This document shows positions 53,036 through 61,618 of a DNA stretch of 64,000 nt, one piece after another (positions within the stretch are counted from its first letter, which is position 1; every line of letters begins with the position of its first letter). A program made the position numbers and the translations under genes. The notes under the pieces are model-generated. The model worked only from the letters and a program-made list of their open reading frames with translations, did no database searches and had not been told where the DNA came from. Source of the stretch: Streptomyces sp. NBC_01233 (GTDB lineage: Bacteria > Actinomycetota > Actinomycetes > Streptomycetales > Streptomycetaceae); the NCBI RefSeq assembly GCF_035989305.1, contig NZ_CP108514.1:4813501-4877500 (forward strand), given 5' to 3'.

Positions 53036-53776
53036 ATGGAACTGCTGTCGGTGAAAGAGGCTGCGGCCCTGCTCGGGGTGGATGATTCCCGTGTCCGTCA
53101 GTTGCTGCATGACGGGAAGCTGCAAGGGCAGCGAGTCGGTGGTCGTTGGCTGGTTGCCGGGGACAGCGTCCGGGATCGCAAGGACCGGGGCCCTCGTTCG
53201 CGGAGACCGCTGTCGGCCCGCAATGCATGGGGCGTTCTGGCGGTGCTGGACGGCCATCAGCCGGTGAGCCTGTCCGATGCCGAGAAGTCCCGGGTGAGGA
53301 CGCGGTTGCGGAACCTCCTTGCCCACGGGCAGCCAGCTCCGGCCCTGCTCCAGGAGCTTCTTGCCGCCCGCGCCGAGGTTCGCTCGTACCGCGTTCATTC
53401 AGGCGTACTGCCGGTTCTGCTCGCCGCTCAGGATGTGGTGAGGGGGGGAGTGAGCGCCGCGGCGCAGGCGGGGGCGGACTACATCGCTCTCGGCCGTGCG
53501 GAGATCTACGCACATCCCGACAGGGTCGACAAGCTGGAAGCTGAGTTCGGCATGGTCCGTGATGAAGAGCGGGGCAATGTCTCGGTCCGAATTCCCCCGG
53601 CGGAGATGTGGTCGTTCCTGACCTCAAGGTCTGAGACGCCTGGGCAGGGCCATGACGCCCCCGCCTCAGTAGTGGCGGCCGACTTGCTGGACTGCCACGA
53701 GGGCCGAGCCGACGCTGCTGCAGCTGGGTTGCTTGAGCCTCTGCTGACTCGCTACGCACAGCCTCGGAGGGTGTGA
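53036..53776 (+). CDS. HTH protein, AbiEi-like antitoxin of a type IV TA pair
   Basis: I start at the ATG at 53036, 6 bases after AAGGAG. The 246-residue protein opens with an excisionase-type helix-turn-helix (LSVKEAAALLGVDDSRVRQL, LHDGKLQGQRVGGRWLVAGD). The remainder has helical and mixed segments (LSDAEKSRVRTRLRNLLAHG; YIALGRAEIYAHPDRVDKLE). It overlaps the nucleotidyltransferase-like gene by 4 bases. By context it is the regulator/antitoxin partner, although the fold of the second half is not certain. Confidence 0.65.
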   Translation: MELLSVKEAAALLGVDDSRVRQLLHDGKLQGQRVGGRWLVAGDSVRDRKDRGPRSRRPLSARNAWGVLAVLDGHQPVSLSDAEKSRVRTRLRNLLAHGQPAPALLQELLAARAEVRSYRVHSGVLPVLLAAQDVVRGGVSAAAQAGADYIALGRAEIYAHPDRVDKLEAEFGMVRDEERGNVSVRIPPAEMWSFLTSRSETPGQGHDAPASVVAADLLDCHEGRADAAAAGLLEPLLTRYAQPRRV

Positions 53777-53778
53777 TC

Positions 53779-54549
53779 ATGGCAGCTGATTTGCCCGACG
53801 TGCGACTGGAGTCGGACCTGTTCACCGGTCCGCTGGTGGAGTTGTGGGGCGTGCTGTTCGACCTTTCGGAGCAGGTACCGGATGCCTGGTCGCTGATCGG
53901 TGGGCAGATGGTGCTCCTGCACGGCCTGGAGCACGGTCGGACCCCACCGGCGGCGAGCGCCGACCTGGATGTCCTGGCTGACGTGCAGTCGGACCAGCAG
54001 AGCTTGCGCCGTTTGGTCGCGGCGCTGGAACGGCTCGGGTTCTCCCCCGCCGGCATGTCGCCGCAGGGCAACCTGTTGCACCGCTATCAGCGTGGTGTGG
54101 AGCCGCAGCGACGGTTGGTGGTGGATCTGCTGGCGCCTGACAACCTCGGCCCCCGTGCAGACCTCACGACGACGCCGCCCGGCCGCACACTGGAGGTGCC
54201 GGGCGGCCGGCAGGCCGCGCAGAGAACCGAGGCTGTGAGTGTGCAACTGGGGCCGCGGACCGGCCGGATCCGTCGCCCCAGCCTGTTGGGGGCGATCGTG
54301 GCGAAGGCTGCGGCGGTGAGCATCAAGACCGCTTCACCGGAGCGCCACTACCGCGATCTGGCGTTCTTGCTCTCGTTGCCCGCCAATCCGCTGCAACTCA
54401 GAGATCAACTCGACAAGGGCGACCGTAAGAAGCTCGCGTTCGCGAAAGCTCTGCATGATTCGCAGCATGCCGCGTGGCGTCAACTGCCCGACGAGAGTGT
54501 GAGGGCTGACGGCCAGGCCATGTACGCATTCTTGTCTCCGTCTGCGTGA
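53779..54549 (+). CDS. AbiEii-like nucleotidyltransferase (probable toxin)
   Basis: The 256-residue protein has the nucleotidyltransferase core WSLIGGQMVLLHGLEHGRTP with SADLDVLADV (the D-x-D pair), and LVVDLLAPDNLGPRADLTTT. A C-terminal helical part follows with VAKAAAVSIKTASPERHYRD, where K and HYRD are typical of AbiEii-type enzymes. The ATG at 53779 has GGAGGG 7 bases upstream; a GTG at 53773 is possible. The family transfers nucleotides to tRNA or protein targets. It closes the module between units 4 and 5. Confidence 0.75.
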   Translation: MAADLPDVRLESDLFTGPLVELWGVLFDLSEQVPDAWSLIGGQMVLLHGLEHGRTPPAASADLDVLADVQSDQQSLRRLVAALERLGFSPAGMSPQGNLLHRYQRGVEPQRRLVVDLLAPDNLGPRADLTTTPPGRTLEVPGGRQAAQRTEAVSVQLGPRTGRIRRPSLLGAIVAKAAAVSIKTASPERHYRDLAFLLSLPANPLQLRDQLDKGDRKKLAFAKALHDSQHAAWRQLPDESVRADGQAMYAFLSPSA

Positions 54550-54590
54550 CGTGAGGGCGGCCGAGCGCCCGTGACCTCGTCGCCGTCGAG

Positions 54591-54748
54591 GTGGTGCGCA
54601 AGCTGTGCGGACTCCTGAACCGGTCTAGACAACAATGAAGGCCCAGGTCGCTGACCTGGGCCTTCATTCAAGAGCGGATGACGGGAATCGAACCCGCGCT
54701 ATAAGCTTGGGAATCTATGGCGCTCAGAGTGCCGGTATGGCCTCTGAC
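54591..54748 (-). repeat. tRNA-Gly attachment-site unit 5, left half
   Basis: It has GTGGTGCGCAAGCTGTGCGG, GGTCTAGACAA, hairpin (54637-54665), the full tRNA 3' half (54673-54715) and variable window, ending at CTCTGAC. It is cut there by the IS110/IS21 block. The right half is at 58660. Confidence 0.85.
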
Positions 54749-54749
54749 G

Positions 54750-56230
54750 CGTAAATAGCAGCAGGTCAGGGTGGGTGTGGGCAGGGCTGGGTGCCCGGTG
54801 GCCGTTGAGGGCCGCCGGGTGTCTGGTCTGCCGGTCAGGCGGCGGTCTCCCTGGGGTTGAGGGTGACGGTGTAGCCGAGTTGGTTGAGCTGGCCGATGGC
54901 CCGGCGGGTGGCGCGTTCGGGGTCGCGTTGGGTGAAGTAGCTGCCGCCGAGTTCTTGGTAGGCGGCGTTGTCGGTGAGCATGTGCCAGATCGCGGTGATG
55001 ATCGAGTGCTCGACGGCGACCAGGGCCCTGAGCGGGCCGCGGCGGGCGGTCAGGCGTTTGTAGCGGGCGGCGAGGTAGGTGTCCTTGGTTCTGACCGCGC
55101 CGAACGCGGCGAGCCCGGGGGCGCCTTTGAGGTAGGGGTTGCCGGGCCGGACCTTGGTGTTCTTGGTGCGGCCGGCGGATTCATGGTGGCCGGGGCAGAC
55201 CCCGGCCCAGGACGCGAGGTGCTTGGCGGAGGCGAACCGTGTCATGTCCCCGCCGGTCTCCGCGATGATCACCTCGGCGGTGGCCTGGTTGATCCCGGGG
55301 ATGGTGTCGAGCAGGTCGAGGGCGCCACGAAAGGGCGACATCGCCTCCTCGACCCGTCCGCTGATCTGGTCGATCATCCCGGTGAGCTGGTCGTACTGGT
55401 CCAGATGCAGGCGGGTCAGGAAGGCGTGGTGTTCGCGGAAGCGTCCGGTCAGGGCCTCGGTGAGTTCGGGGATCTTGCTGCGGAGCTTGCGTTTGGCCAG
55501 GTCCGCGAGGACGTGCGGGTCGGCTTCGCCGCGGATGAGGGCTTCGAGCATGGCCCGGCCGGAGACGCCCATGATGTCGGAGGCGACCGCGGACAGCTTG
55601 ATTCCGGTGTCCTCCAGGAGTTTCTCCAACCGCTGGTCCACACGGCTGCGTTCGCGGGTGGCGGTGGTCCGGGCGCGGGTGAGGTCTCGTAGTTCGCGGA
55701 TCGGCTGGGGTGGGACGAAGGAGGGCCTCACCAGGCCATGGGCGCCGAGCTGGGCCAGCCAGGCCGCGTCCGAGACGTCCGTCTTGCGGCCGGGCAGGTT
55801 CTTGACCTGCCGCGCGTTGACGAGGATCACGTTCAAGCCCTCGGCCAGCACGTAGTAGAACGGCTTCCAATAGTCCGAGGTCGCCTCGATCACCACCAGG
55901 GTGACCTCGGTGGCGAGCAGGTGATCCCGCAGGTCCAGGACTGCGTTCGAGGTCGATCCCCACGTCGTGGTCTCGGCCGTGAAGGACCCCCGCCGCTTCG
56001 TACTGGGGGTGCGGACGCATACCTTGGCGTCCTTCTTGCTGATGTCGAGGCCGGCGCAGCGTTCGTGCAGCACGTCCACGGTCTTGCTCCCTCCCTCGCC
56101 GGACAACCGGGTATGCCGTTCCGGGAGGGCCAGGGTGAATCAGGAATTCTGACGCACGTGCTTCACAGCAACACTCCACGGTTCCCGTCTCGGCGACGGG
56201 TGAAAACTGACCGCTGAACGGCGGATCAAC
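54750..56230 (-). mobile_element. IS110-family element
   Basis: An intact IS110-type transposase gene lies here. IS110 elements lack clear inverted repeats, so the ends are approximate. The non-coding stretch of about 150 bases upstream of the gene (56080-56230) is the region expected to encode a bridge RNA. Confidence 0.6.
54835..56079 (-). CDS. IS110-family transposase (DEDD recombinase)
   Basis: The 414-residue protein has the N-terminal DEDD RuvC-like domain (CAGLDISKKDAKVCVRTPS; VVIEATSDYWKPFYYVLAEG; VKNLPGRKTDVSDAAWLAQL) and the C-terminal Transposase_20 domain with the serine region (LDTIPGINQATAEVIIAETG; LASWAGVCPGHHESAGRTKN). The GTG at 56079, 7 bases after GGGAGG, is my start; a longer start at 56106 is possible. 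IS110 enzymes use a bridge RNA to select target and donor. Intact. Confidence 0.92.
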   Translation of the reverse strand: MDVLHERCAGLDISKKDAKVCVRTPSTKRRGSFTAETTTWGSTSNAVLDLRDHLLATEVTLVVIEATSDYWKPFYYVLAEGLNVILVNARQVKNLPGRKTDVSDAAWLAQLGAHGLVRPSFVPPQPIRELRDLTRARTTATRERSRVDQRLEKLLEDTGIKLSAVASDIMGVSGRAMLEALIRGEADPHVLADLAKRKLRSKIPELTEALTGRFREHHAFLTRLHLDQYDQLTGMIDQISGRVEEAMSPFRGALDLLDTIPGINQATAEVIIAETGGDMTRFASAKHLASWAGVCPGHHESAGRTKNTKVRPGNPYLKGAPGLAAFGAVRTKDTYLAARYKRLTARRGPLRALVAVEHSIITAIWHMLTDNAAYQELGGSYFTQRDPERATRRAIGQLNQLGYTVTLNPRETAA

Positions 56231-56290
56231 GGTGACCCACCTCGCGATCGTCTGATCATCCTGATCTTCATTGAGGGTCAGGAGGAGAGG

Positions 56291-57559
56291 GTGATTTCCG
56301 TGGAGGACTGGGCTGAGATCCGGCGACTGCACCGGGCCGAGCACATGCCGATCCGGGCGATCGCCCGGCATCTGGGCATCTCGAAGAACACGGTGAAACG
56401 CGCCCTGGCCACCGACCGGCCGCCCGTCTACCAGCGTCCGCTGAAGGGCTCGGCGGTGGACGCGTTCGAGCCCGCCATCCGCGAGCTGCTGAAACAGACC
56501 CCGACGATGCCCGCCACCGTCATCGCCGAGCGGATCGGCTGGGAGCGCGGGCTGACGATCCTCAAGGAGCGCGTGCGCGAGCTCCGGCCGTCCTGCCTGC
56601 CGGTCGACCCGGTCTCGCGGACGGTCTACCAGCCCGGCGAGCTCGCCCAGTGCGACCTGTGGTTCCCACCGGTGGACATCCCGCTCGGCTACGGTCAGTC
56701 CGGCCGGCCTCCGGTCCTGGTCATCGTCTCGGGGTATTCGCGGGTGATCACGGCCCGGATGCTGCCCTCCCGGCAGACCGGCGACCTGATCGATGGACAC
56801 TGGCGCCTGCTGGCCGACGGCTGGGGAGCCGTCCCGAAGATGCTGGTCTGGGACAACGAAGCCGGGATCGGCAAGGGCAGGCTGACCAGCGAGTTCGCCG
56901 CGTTCGCCGGACTTCTCGCCGTGAAGGTTCACCTCTGCCGGCCCCGCGACCCGGAGGCGAAGGGCCTGGTCGAGCGGGCGAACGGCTACCTGGAGACCAG
57001 CTTTCTGCCCGGGCGGACCTTCACCGGCCCGGACGGCTTCAACACCCAGTTGACCGCCTGGCTGCAGATCGCCAACCGGCGCCAGCACCGCGTCATCGCC
57101 GCCCGGCCGGTGGACCGCTGGGAGGCCGACCGCGCGGCGATGCTCGCCATCCCGCCGGTCACCCCGCCGCACTGGTGGCGTTTCCACACCCGTATCGGCC
57201 GAGACCACTACATCCGCGTCGACACCAACGACTACTCCGTCCACCCCGGCGCCATCGGCAAGAGGGTCATGGTCCGCGCCGACAACGAGGAGGTCACCGT
57301 CATCGCCGGCAGCGACATCGTGGCCCGACACGCCCGCTGCTGGGCCAAACACCAGTCGATCACCGACCCCGACCACGCCGCCGCGGCCCAAGTTCTGCGC
57401 GGCGAAGTGATCCACCAGCGGGCGGCCCGCGCGGCCGCCGCCCGGGCCGCGGTCCTGGCCCCGGACAGCCTCGGCATCGAGGTCGAGCAACGCGAACTGG
57501 GCACCTACGACCGCATGTTCACCCTCATCGAGGGCGGCGCCGGAAAGGAGGACACCTGA
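56291..57559 (+). CDS. istA: IS21-family transposase IstA (second element)
   Basis: The 422-residue protein starts at a GTG after GGAGGAGAG. It has a helix-turn-helix (MPIRAIARHLGISKNTVKRA), a DDE core (AQCDLWFPPVDIPLGYGQ; MLVWDNEAGIGKG; AKGLVERANGYLETSF) and a C-terminal Mu-like beta barrel (HYIRVDTNDYSVHPGAIGK). It is clearly different from the IstA at 42723-44141. It overlaps istB by one base. Confidence 0.92.
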   Translation: MISVEDWAEIRRLHRAEHMPIRAIARHLGISKNTVKRALATDRPPVYQRPLKGSAVDAFEPAIRELLKQTPTMPATVIAERIGWERGLTILKERVRELRPSCLPVDPVSRTVYQPGELAQCDLWFPPVDIPLGYGQSGRPPVLVIVSGYSRVITARMLPSRQTGDLIDGHWRLLADGWGAVPKMLVWDNEAGIGKGRLTSEFAAFAGLLAVKVHLCRPRDPEAKGLVERANGYLETSFLPGRTFTGPDGFNTQLTAWLQIANRRQHRVIAARPVDRWEADRAAMLAIPPVTPPHWWRFHTRIGRDHYIRVDTNDYSVHPGAIGKRVMVRADNEEVTVIAGSDIVARHARCWAKHQSITDPDHAAAAQVLRGEVIHQRAARAAAARAAVLAPDSLGIEVEQRELGTYDRMFTLIEGGAGKEDT

Positions 57560-58395
57560 TGACCCGCACCGCCACGAAGACCACGGCCGACAGGGCGAGG
57601 ACGGACGGCCAGGCGACCCGAACCGGCCGGCAGACCGCCGCCGACCTCGCCTTCCTCGCCCGCGCCCTGAAGGCACCCGCCCTCCTGGACGCCGCCGAGC
57701 GCCTGGCCGAACGTGCCCAGGCCGAGTCCTGGACCCACACCGAGTACCTGGTCGCCTGCCTGCAACGCGAGGTCTCGGCCCGCGACAGCCACGGCGGCGA
57801 GGGCCGCATCCGCGCCGCCCGCTTCCCCGCCATCAAGACCATCGAGGAACTCGATCTCACCCATCTGCGCGGCCTGACGCGCCAACAACTCGCCCACCTG
57901 GGAACATTGGACTTCATAGCGGCCAAGGAGAACGCCGTCTTCCTCGGCCCGCCGGGCACCGGCAAGACCCACCTCGCCACCGGCCTCGCGGTCCGGGCCT
58001 GCCAGGCCGGCCACCGCGTCGCGTTCGCCACCGCCGCCCAGTGGGTCGACCGCCTCGCCGCCGCCCACCAGACCGGCCGCCTCCAGGACGAGCTGGTCAA
58101 GCTCGGCCGCTATCCGCTGATCGTGGTGGATGAGGTCGGCTACATCCCCTTCGAGGCCGAGGCCGCGAACCTGTTCTTCCAGCTCGTCTCGAACCGCTAC
58201 GAGAGGGCCAGCGTGATCGTCACCTCGAACAAGCCCTTCGGACGCTGGGGAGAGACCTTCGGCGACGAGACCGTCGCCGCCGCCATGATCGACCGACTCG
58301 TCCACCACGCCGAGGTCCACTCCCTCAAAGGCGATTCCTACCGCATGCGGGGCCGCGAACTTGGCCGCATCCCCACCGCCACCGACAACGACTGA
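57559..58395 (+). CDS. istB: IS21 helper ATPase IstB (second element)
   Basis: From the ATG at 57559 (GGAGG 6 bases upstream) the 278-residue AAA+ protein has Walker A FLGPPGTGKTHLATGLAV, Walker B LIVVDEVGYIPFE and the SVIVTSNKPFGRWGETFGD region. Intact. The element ends could not be set with certainty; related sequences around GTGACCCA occur near 56230 and 58440. Confidence 0.92.
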   Translation: MTRTATKTTADRARTDGQATRTGRQTAADLAFLARALKAPALLDAAERLAERAQAESWTHTEYLVACLQREVSARDSHGGEGRIRAARFPAIKTIEELDLTHLRGLTRQQLAHLGTLDFIAAKENAVFLGPPGTGKTHLATGLAVRACQAGHRVAFATAAQWVDRLAAAHQTGRLQDELVKLGRYPLIVVDEVGYIPFEAEAANLFFQLVSNRYERASVIVTSNKPFGRWGETFGDETVAAAMIDRLVHHAEVHSLKGDSYRMRGRELGRIPTATDND

Positions 58396-58659
58396 CAAGA
58401 CCACCGACGACGCGAGGGTCAGAACTCAACCGCCCAAACTGGGTCACGGTTCAGCCGCCGCCGACATTCCCGTGGACGGCCCCCAGCACCACGCTGACCT
58501 GCGAGCTCACGGGCATCACAGAGGCATCGGTTTCGGCCGGAACGAACACCCCAAGGTTCCCGAACCGGTACCAGCCCCCGGCAGGGCAGACAGAAGCACC
58601 CCCGGCGCGCGCCCGGGATTTACCACGCCCCCGGCGCGCACCGAAGGTGCGCTGGATCG

Positions 58660-58760
58660 CTGACCTGCAAATATTGTTTGCTGGGTGGCCTGCTGCGAGG
58701 GTGCCGCTGTACCCCTGTCGACCACTGTTCACCCCTCCGAAGGGCACGGATGGGGCACGG
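58660..58760 (-). repeat. tRNA-Gly attachment-site unit 5, right half
   Basis: It begins CTGACCTGCAAATA and has the arm CGACCACTGTTCACCCCTCC followed by GGGCACGGATGGGGCACG, the same variant as unit 4. Hairpin and tRNA core are at 54591-54748. Confidence 0.75.
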
Positions 58761-58780
58761 GTGGAAGGCCCCTGCGAGTA

Positions 58781-58951
58781 CTACCGAAGGTGGCTGCGAT
58801 GCGAGCGTCGTGACCGTCGTATGGCGATGAAGGCCACGTCGGCCACGACGAGCAGGATGGCGATGATCAGGAGATAGAGCATGCCCTCCACCACCGCGCC
58901 GATGAGTCCCACGATGACGGCCACGAGAAGCAGGAACAGGAAGATCGCCAT
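58781..58951 (-). CDS. Small two-helix membrane protein, homologue of 27058-27231
   Basis: The ATG at 58951 follows GAGGAGGTG. The 56-residue product (MAIFLFLLLVAVIVGLIGAV...) has two transmembrane segments and a basic tail RRSRRSHRSH. It aligns with the 27058 protein along its length (GLIGAVVEGMLYLLII against GIIGAVAEGLFYLLII). It lies 35 bases after the PRC-barrel gene. Confidence 0.7.
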   Translation of the reverse strand: MAIFLFLLLVAVIVGLIGAVVEGMLYLLIIAILLVVADVAFIAIRRSRRSHRSHLR

Positions 58952-58986
58952 TGCGAGCACCTCCTCTGGCACGGGGCTCGGGGCGG

Positions 58987-59343
58987 TCAGCGGCGCGCGA
59001 GCTTCCGTTCGCCGTGGGCGCCGGGCTGGTAGGCCATCTCGTAGTGCTTGAAGATCGCTTCTTCCTGCTCGGCGGGCAGGATGTCATCAGTGCCGATGGC
59101 CGGGGCCTTCTTCACGACTGCCTTGGCGTGCGCGATCTTGACGTAGCCGGGTCCCACGATCGCCTCGTCGAGAGGAACGAAGACCAGGCGCCGGCGGGTG
59201 GGCAAGCCGGTGAGGACGGTGGCCATGGCCGGTTCGTCGGTAGCGGTGTGCACGTAGATCGCTTCCAGCGAGCCGATCCTGTGTCCTTTTGGGTCGACGA
59301 CGTCGCAGTCGCGCCACTCGCGGATATCGGCTGAATGGATCAT
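58987..59343 (-). CDS. PRC-barrel-like protein, homologue of 26673-27029
   Basis: The 118-residue protein begins MIHSADIREWRDCDVVDPKG and has HRIGSLEAIYVHTATDEPAM, VFVPLDEAIVGPGYVKIAHA and DDILPAEQEEAIFKHYEM. It is the same length as the homologue at 26673 with most positions identical. Its leader holds the hairpin at 59379-59408, which is also kept before the dead copy at 12930. A role in regulation or stress is inferred from the family only. Confidence 0.8.
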   Translation of the reverse strand: MIHSADIREWRDCDVVDPKGHRIGSLEAIYVHTATDEPAMATVLTGLPTRRRLVFVPLDEAIVGPGYVKIAHAKAVVKKAPAIGTDDILPAEQEEAIFKHYEMAYQPGAHGERKLARR

Positions 59344-59378
59344 GCCCTGCTCCCTGCGGCGCGACGAGGGTGCCACAA

Positions 59379-59408
59379 CGGCCCCGGCACATTCACACGC
59401 CGGGGCCG
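59379..59408 (-). promoter_or_regulatory. Leader hairpin of the PRC-barrel gene
   Basis: CGGCCCCGGC pairs with GCCGGGGCCG around loop ACATTCACAC, 36 bases before the gene. The same stem occurs at 12965-12994. It may be a terminator, attenuator or leader element. The rest of 59409-59676 holds no gene I can support. Confidence 0.55.
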
Positions 59409-59676
59409 CCCTTCCGGGCGCTGCACGTGAGAGTGCACCGACCCATTCATCATGGTATGCCCCTGGTGCTTCTCCGGCACCAGTGATGTTTCGCGGCGGT
59501 ACAGGCCACCTATCGCCGTGAGAATCCTGGCAGCAGCGCGCCCGAGCGACGCTTCCGCCCAAGGGCGCGGATGGGGCCCGCGCCCTACGGCCGTGCGACG
59601 CGCGTTATTCCACAACGTTGGCGTCCTGGTCAGGTCCTCCCCCGTACCGGAGGTTTCCACGGCTAGCCTCCGCATC

Positions 59677-60507
59677 ATGCTGCGTATCGCCGACACTCGC
59701 ACCGGCCGCCTCGTGGAGATCCCCTCCGCACACCGCCACCTGCTGCGCATCTGCGTCCACCTGCCGGTCATCGACACCGGGATCGGCGCGGTGCACCTGC
59801 GGGCGCCCCTGGTCGGCGACGTACTGGCGCGCACCGCGGAGCTGCATGGGCTGCAGTCCGTCACGGTCCTCGCTACGCCGGACCTGCCGCCTGAGCCGGC
59901 CCAGACGCTCGAACGGGCCATGGCCGTTCTCGGCATCCACCCGCCCGCCACCGTCGGCGTTCACCATCTGACCGAGACGATGTGCGCCGCTGCCGACGTG
60001 CACGTGCTCGCGTACGGCACCTCCGTGCAGGACGCCGTCGGCGGGGTCCGGATCGACGTGGGCCAGGTCAGCCCGGCACCCCCGGACGGGGGCGTCCCAG
60101 GCCGTGGCCACCTCCTCGCCTCGGATCTCCCGGACGCATTCGCCCCGGAGGGGACCGACCCGCTGGCTGTGAGGATGCTGTTGCTCGGCCACGCCCACAG
60201 CACGCCGGTCACGGTCACCAGCGCCGCGCTCGACGAGGCTCGGCGGATGCTGAGGCACTGGCGGCAGCAGGTGGCCGACTGGGCACAGGAGCCGTCCAAG
60301 CCGATCCCCGCCGACGTGCTGCGACAGGCCCATGCCGCGCTCGCCGATGATCTCGGCGTCCCAGCTGTCCTGGACATGCTGGTCAGCGTGGCGAAGCGCG
60401 CCGATGTGCCGGCCGGTGCCAAGTTCGAGACGTTCGCCTTTCTCGACCGCGTACTCGGGCTGGACCTCGCGCGCCAGGTCGGCCACCAGCACCCGGCGAC
60501 GCCATGA
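59677..60507 (+). CDS. Cysteinyl-tRNA synthetase-like protein without catalytic motifs
   Basis: From the ATG at 59677 the 276-residue product begins MLRIADTRTGRLVEIPSAHR and resembles a shortened CysRS/MshC fold: VHLRAPLVGDVLARTAELHG, SVTVLATPDLPPEPAQTLER, GTDPLAVRMLLLGHAHSTP and MLRHWRQQVADWAQEPSKPI. The HIGH and KMSKS motifs are not visible, so it probably does not charge tRNA. The frame upstream to 59452 is not protein-like. It overlaps the SixA gene by 4 bases. Confidence 0.65.
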   Translation: MLRIADTRTGRLVEIPSAHRHLLRICVHLPVIDTGIGAVHLRAPLVGDVLARTAELHGLQSVTVLATPDLPPEPAQTLERAMAVLGIHPPATVGVHHLTETMCAAADVHVLAYGTSVQDAVGGVRIDVGQVSPAPPDGGVPGRGHLLASDLPDAFAPEGTDPLAVRMLLLGHAHSTPVTVTSAALDEARRMLRHWRQQVADWAQEPSKPIPADVLRQAHAALADDLGVPAVLDMLVSVAKRADVPAGAKFETFAFLDRVLGLDLARQVGHQHPATP

Positions 60508-61043
60508 CTTCGGGCACCTTGCGGCGGCTGGTCGTCCTGCGGCACGCCAAGTCGGCCTGGCCGCCGGACGTGGCCGACTCCGAGCGGCCACTCGCCCCGC
60601 GCGGCTGCCGTGACGCCCCGGCGGCCGGCCGCTGGCTGCGCGAAGCCGACTGTGTTCCCGACCTCGTCGTGTGTTCCCCTGCCCGTCGCACCCGCCAGAC
60701 GTGGGACCTCGTCGCGGCCGAGTTCGGCGCCGGCACTGCGGTGATCCACGAGGAACGCATCTACCGGGCGAGCGCCGGGGAGTTGCTCGACGTCGTACGA
60801 GAGATCCCCGCGCAAGTACGGACGCTGATGCTGATCGGGCACAACCCCGGCGTGCAGGAGCTGGTCCTGCTGCTTGCCAGTGAGACGGACGGCTACGCGC
60901 TGGAGCAGACCCGTACGAAGTTCCCGACATCCGCGATCGCCGTGCTGCGCGTGCCGGGGCCCTGGTCGTCCCTTGAACCTGATGCCGCCCGGCTGACCGA
61001 CATGGTCGTGCCCCGCGGTGCGAACCCCTGTGCGAACCCCTGA
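60504..61043 (+). CDS. SixA-like histidine phosphatase
   Basis: The 179-residue protein has the phosphoglycerate-mutase/SixA fold: VVLRHAKSAWPPD with the catalytic RHA, VCSPARRTRQTWDLVAAEFG and LMLIGHNPGVQELVLLLA with the second histidine. It removes phosphate from phosphohistidine or small substrates. It begins in an ATGA overlap with the CysRS-like gene, which suggests coupled roles. Complete. Confidence 0.85.
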   Translation: MTSGTLRRLVVLRHAKSAWPPDVADSERPLAPRGCRDAPAAGRWLREADCVPDLVVCSPARRTRQTWDLVAAEFGAGTAVIHEERIYRASAGELLDVVREIPAQVRTLMLIGHNPGVQELVLLLASETDGYALEQTRTKFPTSAIAVLRVPGPWSSLEPDAARLTDMVVPRGANPCANP

Positions 61044-61139
61044 CGGGGCGGTCCCGACCGGTGCCGAAGGAGAGGTGCCGCGGAACTCGCCGAGCGTCTC
61101 GCGGAGTTGGGGCAAGCAGAGGGCGGGCATGCCCTGAGA

Positions 61140-61360
61140 GGTCTGAACAATCAAGAAGGCCCAGGTCGCTGACCTGGGCCTTCTTGGAAGAGCGGATGAC
61201 GGGAATCGAACCCGCGCTATAAGCGCGGGAATCACTCGGCACTTGGGTCCAGCTATAGCTGCTGACCTGCGGAAACGGTCGCTGGTGGCTGTGTCGTGGG
61301 TGCTTCTGCGGCCCCCTTGTTGACCGCTGTTTACCGCCCCTGCTGGCATGTTGTGGCACG
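61140..61360 (-). repeat. tRNA-Gly attachment-site unit 6
   Basis: It has GGTCTGAACAA, hairpin (61154-61183), tRNA 3' half (61191-61233, with AAGCGCGGG in place of AAGCTTGGG), variable window, CTGACCTGCGGAAAC and the arm (61322-61360) GACCGCTGTTTACCGCCCC followed by GGCATGTTGTGGCACG. Confidence 0.88.
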
Positions 61361-61618
61361 GACTCCTGTGTGACGTCAGGGGCGACGCCGCTGGGGAGGG
61401 TGCCCGGCCGTGCGGGTGTCGGCTTGGCGTGCCGCCGTTTACGCATCCGCTCCGAGGGCTTCGCCGGACCGGCGGCCAGGCAGAACCGAGAAAGCGGGGA
61501 TGGATCACTCCTACGGGCGCGGCTACGGACGCGTCCTCTCAACGGTTGCCCACGGCGGAGCACCCGGTTACAGTTATTTCAGATGCATTCTCGCCGGGGT
61601 CAGTGATTGGAGGCGGCC

